Shown: in pieces, positions 21,870 to 32,154 of the stretch | Layout: every line of letters begins with the position of its first letter | Position numbering within the stretch: position 1 is the first letter of the stretch | Origin: Shiraia sp. slf14 | Lineage: Eukaryota; Ascomycota; Dothideomycetes; Pleosporales; Shiraiaceae | Direction: 5' to 3' | DNA: 64,000 nucleotides | Assembly (NCBI GenBank): GCA_000498155.1 | Contig: AXZN01000040.1 | Location: forward strand, 186,001-250,000 | Position numbers and translations under genes: made by a program | Notes under the pieces: generated by a model | What the model was told of the DNA's origin: nothing | What the model saw: only the letters and a program-made list of their open reading frames with translations | Databases searched by the model: none

Positions 21870-21877
21870 ATGACTCC
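21870..21877. promoter_or_regulatory. Candidate Cpc1/Gcn4 site upstream of ARG8
   Basis: ATGACTCC contains TGACTC, six of the seven bases of the general amino acid control element TGACTCA. It lies about 80 nt upstream of an arginine-synthesis gene, the class of gene controlled by this factor. A lone partial match, so tentative. Confidence 0.4.
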
Positions 21878-21995
21878 AAATTCTCGGCTTGGGGCCTATC
21901 GATAACGCCAACTTTCCGCGCCGACCTCGGCGGAACAACATAACCTTCATCAATTGTCAGTATATATATCATCTAAATTTTGAAAACTTCATCAA

Positions 21996-22100
21996 GTCTC
22001 GTTGGTGTAGTCGGTTATCACGTGGGTCTCATACCATCACATATGACTGCTCTTGGAGTAGACATCCCAAGGCCGCCAGTTCGAATCTGGCACGGGACAG
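21996..22100 (+). tRNA. tRNA-Met(CAT), elongator type, with 30-nt intron
   Basis: A cloverleaf folds by hand: acceptor arms GTCTCGT (21996-22002) and ACGGGAC pair over seven positions, with one G-T pair; the D arm closes with GTG/CAC; the anticodon loop is C-T-C-A-T-A then A after the intron; the T arm is GCCAG-TTCGAAT-CTGGC; base 73 is A at 22100. The intron is 22034-22063, directly after the base 3' of the anticodon, the standard tRNA intron site. The anticodon stem has a T31-T39 mismatch, which is also a feature of elongator tRNA-Met in animals, and supports the elongator identity. Confidence 0.88.
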
Positions 22101-22272
22101 CAGTTAACTTTTTGCCTTTTCTTCATCCATGGCACACTTTTTTTTTGCTCTTTTCTTTTGGCTGAGTGAGGGCAAGAGATGAAATAGGGATAGAGCAGGA
22201 ATGCAAAAACGCTGTCATGCTCTCTGGACGTACTAGTAGAGTAGGCATAATGGCCCATACAGCTACAAAAAT

Positions 22273-23000
22273 CTAATGCTTCTTCGCCTCCTTTTCTTTC
22301 CTTTTCTCTTCGATCAACCCATCCAATCTCCAGAACGAAGTGATCCCCTCTACAAACGCACTACCCACCCAAGGCCACCATAATGCATCAAGAGGCGTAA
22401 GACCATGCTTGGCCAGCTTCTTTGCCATCAGTACCATCTCAGTGAGGTGAATGGGCAGCATGATTGCAAAAACAATCCATCCAATCTGCGCCACAAATCC
22501 CGCAAACGAAGGGATTATGTAGAGCAGGTTGTCATATAACAGAGATCCTGGCCTGAATTGAGATGGTTGCGGCAGGAAAATGTAACACAAGAAGCATTGA
22601 GTGAAGTTGAAGAGATGGCCAAAATGGACGTATGGCGGTATGTACTTAGTGATGGAAATATCACTCCGTCCAAGAATCTGGAGGGCATCTTTGTCCAATT
22701 GCACAACCCGCTCCCGCGCTTCCCGGAGTGACTTCAGGGGCGGGTCGAAGGGAAGAGTAAGTTGCTGTCCGTTGCAACTGAATTTCATCTCAGCAACACT
22801 GATATCTGTCATTTTTGCAGCATGAGTCTTGAATTGTGACTTGTTGTTATATGCCTCGAGATAGCGCCGTATCTGGAGATGTTCATGAGCTGCTGAATTG
22901 CGATTCACTTTTGTCACCTTACCGAATCCTGATGATCTGCATTCATGTGTTTGATAATCCGTTGCCTTGCGGCTTCCTCTGGGTCCCCTGAAGCTGCCAT
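22273..23000 (-). CDS. DUF2470-domain integral membrane protein
   Basis: Exon 1 is 23000-22923, the intron 22922-22873 (50 nt), exon 2 22872-22273; 225 aa. The N-terminal half has the DUF2470 start H-M-N-A-D-H-Q-D-S, interrupted by the intron, then R-R-Y-L-E-A-Y; this domain is related to haem-oxygenase-like and pyridoxamine oxidase-associated folds. The second half has about three to four hydrophobic helices (residues ~120-200), and a basic, Lys-rich cytosolic-type tail (K-R-K-E-K-E-A-K-K-H). The splice acceptor was picked because only this AG keeps the domain in frame. A conserved fungal membrane protein of unknown role; haem or redox links are inference from the domain only. Confidence 0.85.
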
Positions 23001-23867
23001 GGTGCTAAATCGTTGTACTTTCGTCACTTCTGATGTTGGATCAAGCACAATGTCGAGAAGCCATGTCTGGCAATCAATGACGAATCAAAGCGTTGGAGGC
23101 GTTCCGGCTCGGCAGCGGAGAAACACAGCCCGCGTGTGACTTCCATCGCCGGTGCATGTTAGCTTAACGGTCGTTAGACTCACGCATTTCAACATCAAAT
23201 TGTTCTAACAAGCAAATTATTTGAATGATCGCTACTTCGGAAATCTCTAAACATTCGAAGTTTGTTGGAATGTGTCGACACGCAAGACACTGACATCAGT
23301 GTGGAACCGAACATCGACGATTGGATTAGCGACTAAGGCCCTGCCGTCCCCAAACCGGATATTAACCAGTCCACACGACGCCACATGCACGTTGCGTTCC
23401 CGAAGTGTCAGTGGTAATCTCAATCACGGCTCGATCCATCAAAAAGGCTGGGAGTAGTACGAGCTCCAATGATGTAAAATGGATCAATGCTGCCGTGCAA
23501 ACTAATGCACAAAAGGGCAAGGTGGAACGTTTCATCCCCGGAGCACTAAAGTGGCCAGACCAAAGCAAATCCTACCGGGATGGGGGCAGGATTTAGCGGC
23601 ATACTGAGATCATGTCTTGGTAAGTTACGGGTGTGGGTTCCACTGTTGCGTCAGTTTGCATGACAGGTGGTAAGCTGTGAACAGGGGTGTAAGTTCCCTT
23701 GGACTGTCAAACCGGTTCCTGTGCTTTGAAGGCTTCCTTCTTAACAATTTGTCTGGTCGCGTTGACTAGTTTCTGTATTTCCCAATCATAATCTGCACGC
23801 TTCTCTGTTCTGCGATCCCGAAACTTACCCATACTTCTAATCTAAACAACTTACGACACACGACACA
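23001..23867. other. Intergenic: divergent promoter region
   Basis: This sits between the DUF2470 gene on the minus strand and the charged-protein gene on the plus strand, so it likely holds both promoters. No gene or RNA was recognised. Confidence 0.5.
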
Positions 23868-24566
23868 ATGGCGGACACTGTTGAGGAAACCAAGCAGTCC
23901 ATTTCTGGAGAGGGACAGGCCGATGCCAATGCTTCTTTGGGAGCAAAGGGCAACGCGGAATCATCGAGTAAGAAAACCGAAAGGAAGACGCCGAAGAAGC
24001 TGGGCGGAAAGAAGCCTCAACAGCAGCCCACTCCTGAAGCCACTCCTGCCCCCGAAAGCGATGGTGAAGGAGAGGCTGAGCAAGAGGACGCAGGGCGAAA
24101 GCAAACCACCACCAATGACGCCGACGACTCTGAAGGCGAACCTCAACCACAGAAGTCCAAGTCCCAATCCAGGCGCCGCCAGTCACGTGGAAGAGGACGA
24201 CGAGGTGGTGAATCAGACGCTGAGTCTGGTGCACGATCTGATGTCTCTGCTTCTGGGGGCCGCCGCAACCGCCAACGCCAGAAGAAGGGCGGAAAAGGTG
24301 GGCCTCTTGGTGACATCACAGAGAACGTCCCTGGAGGAGAGCTTGTTGGCGGTGCTGGCGACATGGTCCAAAACACTGCTGGCAATGCTGTCAACCAGGT
24401 CGGAAACACCGCTGGCAAAGCTCTCGGGGGCTTGACTGGAGGCGGCGGTGGTGACGAGGACGAGAGCAAGGGCGAGCAGCTCCGTCTACGACTTGAACTC
24501 AACCTTGACATCGAAATTCAATTGAAGGCCAAGATCCATGGTGACTTGACTCTCGGATTGCTGTAA
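23868..24566 (+). CDS. Low-complexity charged protein with C-terminal GDLTL motif (1)
   Basis: An unspliced 232-aa frame. Residues 1-130 are highly charged and disordered-looking: Lys/Glu/Gln/Pro-rich, then an Arg/Ser/Gly segment (S-R-R-R-Q-S-R-G-R-G-R-R) like RNA-binding RGG-type tails. A Gly/Ala/Asn region (~145-195) follows. The last ~31 residues form a regular alternation of hydrophobic and charged residues ending N-L-D-I-E-I-Q-L-K-A-K-I-H-G-D-L-T-L. The same C-terminal motif ends the gene at 25640-26149, and both proteins begin M-A-D. The stop codon overlaps a GTAAGT that could serve as a donor, but no in-frame extension was convincing. Function unknown; the C-terminal segment looks like an amphipathic binding or assembly element. 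Confidence 0.75.
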   Translation: MADTVEETKQSISGEGQADANASLGAKGNAESSSKKTERKTPKKLGGKKPQQQPTPEATPAPESDGEGEAEQEDAGRKQTTTNDADDSEGEPQPQKSKSQSRRRQSRGRGRRGGESDAESGARSDVSASGGRRNRQRQKKGGKGGPLGDITENVPGGELVGGAGDMVQNTAGNAVNQVGNTAGKALGGLTGGGGGDEDESKGEQLRLRLELNLDIEIQLKAKIHGDLTLGLL

Positions 24567-25639
24567 GTTTGTTTAAACAGGCACACAGGATGAATTGTTG
24601 ACGATAAGTAGGAACTAAATCCCCCATCACGAACGAGACGAACAGCAGTTGTAAATTTTCGCATCATTTGGAGCTCTTTTTAATCCTTGTATAACTTGGA
24701 TGGCGTTGTTGTCAATTTCACCTTACGTAGTGTAATCATATGTGCTGCCTATTGCCTGGCGAATTCAGAATTTACACTTGAACATTAAACTCTGCCATCT
24801 TGTTTTTTTTCTTCATCTGTGACCTGCTTCCCAGAATTCCTCAGAGGCCTAAGATTAAAAAGTGAGATAGCTTCCTGCAGGAAGCTATGGCCTTGCCGCT
24901 TGTCCCGCCCCGCACACCCATAACGTAGTTCCCTGTAGAATGTGGCAACTTGGCCTGCCTATCAGTCACACCAAATACCCGGGGCCGGGAGTAAGCTCGA
25001 GGAAGGAACACGACCATCTCGACCACCTTTACCCCAATCATGTCAGTAAAAGTCAGAATCAACTACAGAAAACTCTCTATACCCCGCGCTGGTTATTGCA
25101 AACAACTTGCGAGTGTTCAAATCTTGGTTCGGTGTTATTGTGGATGTAGTTGCGCTTCGCTTATTCCCGACTATTTCTCGTGATCGATCGAGTTCCTGTT
25201 CTCTGCCAACTTTCAGTTTCAGTTGTCGTCGTCAGCCGCGCGCTAATCTCCAATTAAAACCCATCACACCCCAAGCACATTTGCATGGCAGAGTCAGTCA
25301 TGCAAATGACATATTACCATGCTCAATCTGTACCCATAGTGACGTCAAAGTCCTGGGGGGTCCTGGTCTGGTGTGTCGGGCTGACAGTGGCGTCTCGTGT
25401 ACGGCAGGATAACCCGTGTTACACATCCCAGCCAAACCATTGCATCAATCTTGTTTTCTGTGGAGAGGCTAGGCTGATGAGTTCACTGTATCCTCGGCCA
25501 GGCCTCGATTTCTGGAGCTGGAGAAGTAGGCACATCTTTTCTACTACTCTTTGCTTTACTACAGTTTGAGAAACGTTTTTCTCTATTGACTATACAACTT
25601 TTGTTCAATCATTGAATGATAGCTAAGTTACCGCCCGAC
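24567..25639. other. Intergenic between paired motif genes
   Basis: No gene is seen. It contains a perfect 22-bp palindrome at 24867-24888 and pyrimidine-rich leader sequence just before 25640. Confidence 0.5.
24867..24888. repeat. Perfect 22-bp palindrome
   Basis: The half-site ATAGCTTCCTG is followed at once by its exact reverse complement, centred on a PstI-like CTGCAG. It lies about 300 nt after the first charged-protein gene and could be a dimer-binding site or simply chance. Confidence 0.7.
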
Positions 25640-26149
25640 ATGGCCGACAAGGAGAACAATGACCAGAACTCCGCTTCGGATTCCGAGCCACATGAGAGGT
25701 CGACGATGGCACAACAGAAAGCCATAGAGAAGAAGAAGAAAGCAAAGCGCGATGCAGGTCTCCAGTCCGCCCGTTCGCGTTCTTCATCAAGAAGAGCTCG
25801 TCGCCAGCGTCTTGAGAAGGACCTGCGTGACGGGAAATACATGCACACCACTTCTCTCGAAGTCCTAGAGGAAGCTGATGCAAACGGCGACCTTTCCAAG
25901 ATGGGCATGTTCGAACGTATCGGCCCAGACAGCACATCGATGGATGGCCCTGTTACACATGCGCGTGCCATGCGTGGTGAGATCCCCATGCGAGGCACCA
26001 ATCCAGACGAGCCCTACATGATGCCCAAGGAAGAGAAAGGCAGCGAGCTGAAGGACCAGGACGGCCTGAAGTTAACGCTCGAGGCGAATCTGGAGATTGA
26101 GATTGAATTGAAGGCCAGTATCCGTGGCGACCTAACGTTGAGCTTGTAG
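25640..26149 (+). CDS. Charged protein with C-terminal GDLTL motif (2)
   Basis: A 169-aa frame without introns. The ATG at 25640 is preferred because it has G at -3 and +4 and gives M-A-D-K-E-N, matching the M-A-D start of the gene at 23868; an upstream in-frame ATG at 25616 would add eight residues. The N-terminal half is basic and helical-looking (K-K-K-K-A-K-R, then S-R-S-S-S-R-R-A-R-R-Q-R), and the middle is Met/Pro-rich. The end, N-L-E-I-E-I-E-L-K-A-S-I-R-G-D-L-T-L, closely matches the end of the upstream gene, while the rest does not align. The stop overlaps a GTAAGT; splicing there would still give a stop. Function unknown. Confidence 0.75.
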   Translation: MADKENNDQNSASDSEPHERSTMAQQKAIEKKKKAKRDAGLQSARSRSSSRRARRQRLEKDLRDGKYMHTTSLEVLEEADANGDLSKMGMFERIGPDSTSMDGPVTHARAMRGEIPMRGTNPDEPYMMPKEEKGSELKDQDGLKLTLEANLEIEIELKASIRGDLTLSL

Positions 26150-27664
26150 TAAGTATTTTACCACTTCTCTTTTTACTGATTGGCATGACGTCCATATTTC
26201 TTTCAGAGTCAGAGATAATAACGGGGCTTAACAGCGAATAGTGCATAATGTTTTTGAACTTGCGTCCTGCCGACCTCCTCCCCACCGACCGGTCCTACCA
26301 ACTTAAGTGAGCCTTTTTTTGTCGCTCCAATCTGTACGAATCGAGCACTGTTACGAGCGTTGGGCGTTGATCAGTTGCATTGTATAGCCTCCTATAGGCT
26401 TTTGGGTTATTATAATTATGAGGAAAGAAATACCAAATCTACGAGTTATGTTCAGGGCTACTGCCTTCTGTCCAGTTCATCAATGGTGCGATAAAACTGA
26501 GCAGATATGTTCCAAACCTAGCAATTGAGAATTGATCTCGTTATTTTCGAAATTTACCTTTGGAGGAGATTTTCAAACTGGTCTTCCTCACTTTTCTATC
26601 CCCTATTCTTACCTATACTTTACCAAGACACTTAAATCATGAAATTAGTTGATCTCCAACAGCTCAATCGACCTTACAACCCAAACGAATTCGTTCTCTT
26701 CATCAACTTACCAAAAAACCTACCAACCCTCCACCTCACAATTCCAACCGCCAACGCCTTACACCGCCCCAAACCCCCCTCTCAAACCCTCCATAACCCA
26801 CTCCACCCAGCACTCACCCTCCCACCCACGCCCTCCCTCCCAAACCCCCATCTCCCAACACCCATCACCACATGTCGTCCAACGCCTCCACCGCGGCCCC
26901 GCCCGCCCGCCCGCGTTTCGATCCGATCTCCAGATCGTACCGAACTTGTACACAATGCAAGATCTCCCTCAGAACATGGCAAACGCATCTCAATCTTCTC
27001 GCCCAAGCGCAAATCCCCATATTTTCTCGTCCGACCACGTCTCGTTGCGAGCCTGGCTTATCGCAGCGACCCTGGGCTATACCGCGCGCGCTGAGGGAGA
27101 GACCCGCTCGTTGGGGTAATGATGTGTTGGGGAATCGGGCCTTTGGCGGGGGCGGGTGGCGTGAGGGGAGGGGCGTGGTGAGGATGGTGAATAGATGGAG
27201 GGTGGGTTGGGGGGAGGGAGAGGGAGGAGGGTGAGGGTTTGGAGGGGGGATTGGGGTGGGAAATGGGATGGGAAGGAGAGGGAAGGGATGGGGGATGGTG
27301 AGGGTGTGGAAGAGATAATGATGCTTCGCCGAGGAAATGAGATCCACTTATGTGGGAGCAGGGGGAGGGACGAATGAGACGAGGGGGTGTGAGTTTGAGG
27401 ATCATCAAGTTGAATGAGCAAATGTGAAATGTGAATAGTTTTAATTGAGGAATAGATTTAAAAATTACGATTGTGTTGGAAGATATCACGATCGTGAGTG
27501 GAAGCAATGCTTGGACCTAGAAGCATCCCACGGCGGCTCCCTCCCATTAACGAGCTCCTCCTGATTCTAAACGCCATGAGTATTCAGGCTTTCCCGATTA
27601 ACACCAAGTTTCCCAGTCATAAAAGTCGTTAAGTGTTTGCCGACGTTGTCAGCTTTATGAATCA
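26150..27664. other. Intergenic with strong strand asymmetry
   Basis: The plus strand is C-rich from about 26700 to 26900 and then G-rich from about 27120 to 27400, including many GGGG runs. Overlapping open frames exist in several phases (for example 26639-27094 and 26872-27234 plus, 26865-27347 minus), but their composition follows the base skew and none could be chosen. The right end is the 3' region of the WD40 gene. Confidence 0.5.
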
Positions 27665-30600
27665 TTATGCTTTTACCACCTCGTCCGTCTCTATACTCTC
27701 CACCACCGTTGCTCCACAGGTTGTATCTGTATCATCAATAGTGGGATCTGCTGAAGCTTCACTAGCCTCCCTTCCTCGTTGAGGGTCGCTGTCTTGCGAC
27801 GGCGACTCTGCTCCTTCTGAGAAATTACCTACGCTGTTTTCGCGTACTCTTTGGGCTACGCTTGCAGCAATTTTTTCGTCAAGCATATTCACCAATCTCT
27901 CAGAGTATTGGTCAAGTAGCTTCACCATGACTGTTTCGTCGAACTCTTTCGATTTGACACGTTCCCCGATTGCTCGGGCGGTCGTCGCAAGCTCTCTTTC
28001 GACATCTCTAGCAAGCTCAGAACTCAACGTATCCGTGCTATTTGCAAGTCGCTTTCGAAACGCACGTAGCGTTCGACACAAGCTCTCGGTCGATGCACCG
28101 AGGCTGCCAAACTCATTTGCAGGACCTTTGGTCCGCGGTCGCACATCCATGGATGTACGTCTTTTGGCAAGTTGTGGGTTTCGAGGACTGGGTGGTGATG
28201 GTGAACGGTTCTTATTTCTTCGAACCGAGCCCTGTCCTTGCCAGCCCCCTGCTCGTCCTTCTCGAGCAATAGTGGGCATAGGCGATGGGTCAAGCTTTGG
28301 TGTTGCATTGAGGGTGAATTTCGATACCCGCTTGCGAAGTTTTGGTGATTTGTTGCCTGTAGGGGTGACATTATCATCCTCACTTGGTCGCTGGAATCTC
28401 GCCAATTCTGATTGCGAAAATACTCTGCGCAAGGGTGGTCTGTTTGCGACTAGATCTGGAGTTGAAGGTGCACCTACGCCAAGCAAATCCATAGACTTCG
28501 TGAGGTCCTGACGATTGGGTGTCTGCAGTGCCAAATCCCAAATGAATATGGTTCCATCTACTGCGACTGTAACGAGCGACTTGGCATTATCGCTAGTGTC
28601 TCCATTTGCTTCTTGAACAAGAGCAATGTCAGAGACACCTTCAGTGTGACCCCAGTCGCGAGCAATAAGGGAGCCACTTTCTTCGTAGATCCTGATAGAC
28701 TTGTCGGTGCTCGACACTCCAGCTATCAATGGAGAACTCCAGCCGCGAGAGATGTGAACCAGCGACGAGAGAACGACAGCGTCACCTCCATCTGTGTCGC
28801 AGGCGCGGAAGCTGTTTAAGCACTGGCCATTGCGAAGATCGTACTTGTGCACCTGGCGATCGATAGTCGATACTAGCAACGCGTCATCTGAATCAACGTC
28901 CCAGGCAATAGAAACTGGGGAAGCCTTGAGCATAATGGCTCGCAGCATCAAGAACGCACGGATAGGATCAGAGCCTTCGTCATCGCGAGTGACTAACTCG
29001 CGTACAACAATGCTCCGGTCGCCAGACGAAGATACAAGTCGTCTGCCATTGCGCGAGAATTGCACGGCGTTTACCGCCCCTACGTGTTCATCAAGGGTCT
29101 GCAAAAGCTCCCATGTATCGCTCGTGCGTGTGAAGACTTGCACGGTACGATCGCGGCTTGCACAGGCGATGAGGGAAAGCTGCTCATCTTCGTGGATAGT
29201 GATACTGGTAATCTCACCAGCATGCGCCTTGAAATCGAAGGCACTTGTCCTTGTTGTACAATCAATGATTCTTAAAACCCCATATTTGTCGCCGGTGACC
29301 AGGAATTGGGCATCGGCGGAAGCACGCACAGTCCTCAATTCGTTTGGTACTGCATCAGTACTGTCGACCTGCTCAAGGACGACATCGAGAGAATCTTTGA
29401 AGCTACCGTCGGTATTCCAGAAAAGCACGGATCCGTCAGAAGCCCATGAATAATGTGAGGCGAGCAATGCATTAGGCTGCTTGAGCACAGCGGCTACACC
29501 TAGAACAGAATTGCCATGAGCAGGTAGGGCGTGTACTAATTCACCTATAGCGGCATCGTCCTCGGTAGAGGTCAAGTGTGATAATCGAATTGCGCGTTGA
29601 GAGTCCACGGTAATGACGTAGTCGCTGGAACAAGTAATTCCCACGATTTGGTTACAATCGGCCCAGGAAACTACCGGCGAAGCGACGCGTGGGGGAGGGG
29701 AGGGTGGCGGTGTCAAGTTGCTGGTAACTTCTCGTATATTGACAGTTTTCAGACCTCCTTGACTACTCGCAATATGTAATCGTCCCTTTGTATCAACAGC
29801 CATCGACGATACTGGGAACCCAGCCTCAAAGAGCTTCATAAATCGTTGGTCTGAGCCCGAGTCGTGTATGAGGCAAATATCTCCCTTATCTGAAGCAACT
29901 ATTGCCCTATTAGGAGATATAGTCACTACGCTGGTGAAGGTAGCATCCTTCATGTCGTCGAGAATGCAGTTCCTCCCCGGAAGTGTTTTGTACCCGGATC
30001 CAGTGAGGAAGGAGAGGTCGCTTTGGCGGGCTTTGGATAACCTCATCGAGGATGTGGGTTCCTCAACTTTCCAAACCTTGACATGTCTGATGCCAACACT
30101 ACATGAATGTCAGTTTTGGAGATTGTTGCTTGTTATTGTACAACTCACGTAATGACTTTATTGCCCATCCAAGCCATGCTGTTTATGTTGCTGACACACT
30201 TGTTGCTAGCGTATAACGACGCAGCACCTGTGCGTGAATTAATGCTCCAAATGTATAAGAAGCCATCGTTGACCCAGCCTAAGCTAGCTAAATAGCGAGA
30301 GTCAGGGCTGAATTCTAAACAATTCACGCCATGGGTATGGTCGGGGAGAGACGTTAGTGGCACATCTGAGGGAGCGTCAGGAGCCGTGGAGAATATCAAT
30401 ACGCGTGGTTTATAGCCAGCCTGCTTGGGTTAGCAAAGTCAGGAGGAACAGTGGTTGCTTGCCGTGACCTACTTCGCCTACTGCAAGGTATTTGCCGTCA
30501 GGACTGAAGCTGACACAGGTAGCAGCCTTAATCTTCTCTTTTGTGGACCATGCTCGATTGCTCGGTGAGTCGGCCCAGTCATTGTGGCTGGGAGAAGCAA

Positions 30601-31021
30601 GTGGGGAGCCACCAAAGCCAGCATCGCGGAGGGAAGCAGCTGTACGGTTGCGGCTCTCGTTTTGGGTAGGGGTAGAAGGACCGCCGTATATGGATGTGGA
30701 GGGATTGGTTGGGTTTGTGGTTGGTCGTGCGCGGTAGAAGCGTTGCGAGACATGGTGATTCTCGTCAACGGTAGCAATGACGGCAGCGGCGCCAGCAGTG
30801 TAGGCAAAACATCGACCTGAAGGGAGGCTGTCGAAAGCATTGGCAGTGCTTGCTGTGGTGCCAATGACCTGACGTAGAGCCAGACTGGCTTCTGTACGCG
30901 CAGGCTTGATGGGAGAGCGCAATGGAGTGCTCTTGAGGAAAGGTGAGGGCGAGGGATTGAGCTTGATACCAGCTCCAAGAGCCGGGCTCATCATCCGGGA
31001 GTTGCTTGGAGTAAGCGACAT
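27665..31021 (-). CDS. WD40-repeat scaffold protein, MABP1/WDR62-like
   Basis: Three exons, 31021-30473, 30420-30149 and 30098-27665, with introns of 52 and 50 nt, give 1084 aa. Each junction restores WD-repeat sequence, for example D-G-K-Y-L-A-V-G-E | A-G-Y-K-P-R-V-L-I-F. At least ten WD40 repeats run from about residue 60 to 770, including F-S-P-D-S-R-Y-L-A-S-L-G-W and G-D-R-S-I-V-V-R-E. The N-terminal ~60 residues and the ~300 after the repeats are Ser/Pro-rich, with the mid-tail basic. The order and the G-Y-x-P-R-V-L-I-F segment resemble the MABP1/WDR62 family, which in animals scaffolds JNK signalling and spindle poles. In fungi the role is unknown; a signalling or cytoskeletal scaffold is inference. 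Confidence 0.88.
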
Positions 31022-32154
31022 CGCTTCTTCCAGGACAGTCGTGGAGGAGGATTGCGAGGGCTCACAGACATCTCAGGACGGTCATGGCAAGCGCTTGCCC
31101 ATGGGAGAGAGGAATGCGGTTGGGGTGGGGATGTACGGCACGCGATGGGATGGTACAAAGTACAGGAAGCGTCTATGGCGAAAGCGAGGGCTGCAGAGCA
31201 ATTGCGCAACGCAATGCGGGTGAATGAGGCGTGAATGCAGAGGGCGGGCGTTCCTGCAGCTCCCGCACGCCTTGCCAGTGTAGGAGAACGTGCTTCGGGG
31301 AGTGAAAAGAGACTGAATCTGCTGCAAGCCATTTGTTTTCCCCCAAGCGCAAGCGGCGATCCACCGCACGAGCCCCGGGAACCATGTTGACGGTGAGCCT
31401 GCTAGCCATTCACGCGTCCTCGCTAATTCGTCACCATGCATCGTCACAGCTGCCGTCACACCTTATCTCAGCTCTGATATCCCTTTTGCGACCTGCTCGT
31501 CATCTGAATATACATTGGACATAGCAATGGATGCTGTCTTCACCAACATAACACAACCCTACACAGTCATGCAGGGATCCATATTGTGGACTTGCCACAC
31601 GTCGCACGGGGCTACCGTTCAGCCGTGACTGGGATGTTTGACAAAATTTCCGATTGGGACCATACAAAAAAACTCATCTCAATGTGCATTAGATGTAACA
31701 GCTGATGTTGTCCTGATGTACTTCCATACAAAGCCACTCAACATCAAATTGGTTTGATGTTGTGGCCTTTTGTTTACTTCAGGGGCTTTACTTTGCATGT
31801 GACACTACTAACTTGAAGTAGATGTTGCAAGCAAGCAGATTCTTACACGGTACCGAGTATGAACCCATCAATTACCTATTCGAAATAGTAGAAATAATCA
31901 CTAGCCCCAATCAAGTTTGTGCTCAACACCATACAACCCGTCATGTGATGTTTACGAGCTGGCTGCCCGTTGTGGGGCGGTTATAGCCGCGATAAGCGCG
32001 CTCTTGGCCTTGGACCCTTGCTTTCGACATGTAGGAAAAGTTGGACAACCTTTTGCCATCACATCCGCGGCGAACTGCTCGCTATTCTCCAGGCCTACGC
32101 TTTTCTCTGTAGGCTGCCATCCTCCCAAAACAAGGGAGTGGCCCCGACGTCCGT
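31022..32154. other. Intergenic: divergent promoter region
   Basis: It lies between the WD40 gene (minus) and the AAA gene (plus) and should hold both promoters. Short frames on both strands near 31.1-31.4 kb have no family resemblance. No RNA gene was seen. Confidence 0.5.

Noticed and set aside
26639..27347. Several overlapping long frames on both strands
   Set aside because: All follow the strong base skew; the frame with the most protein-like composition lacks a proper ATG, and no splice model rescued it.
31082..31459. 125-aa minus-strand frame upstream of the WD40 gene
   Set aside because: No signal, domain or splice context; likely part of the leader or promoter.
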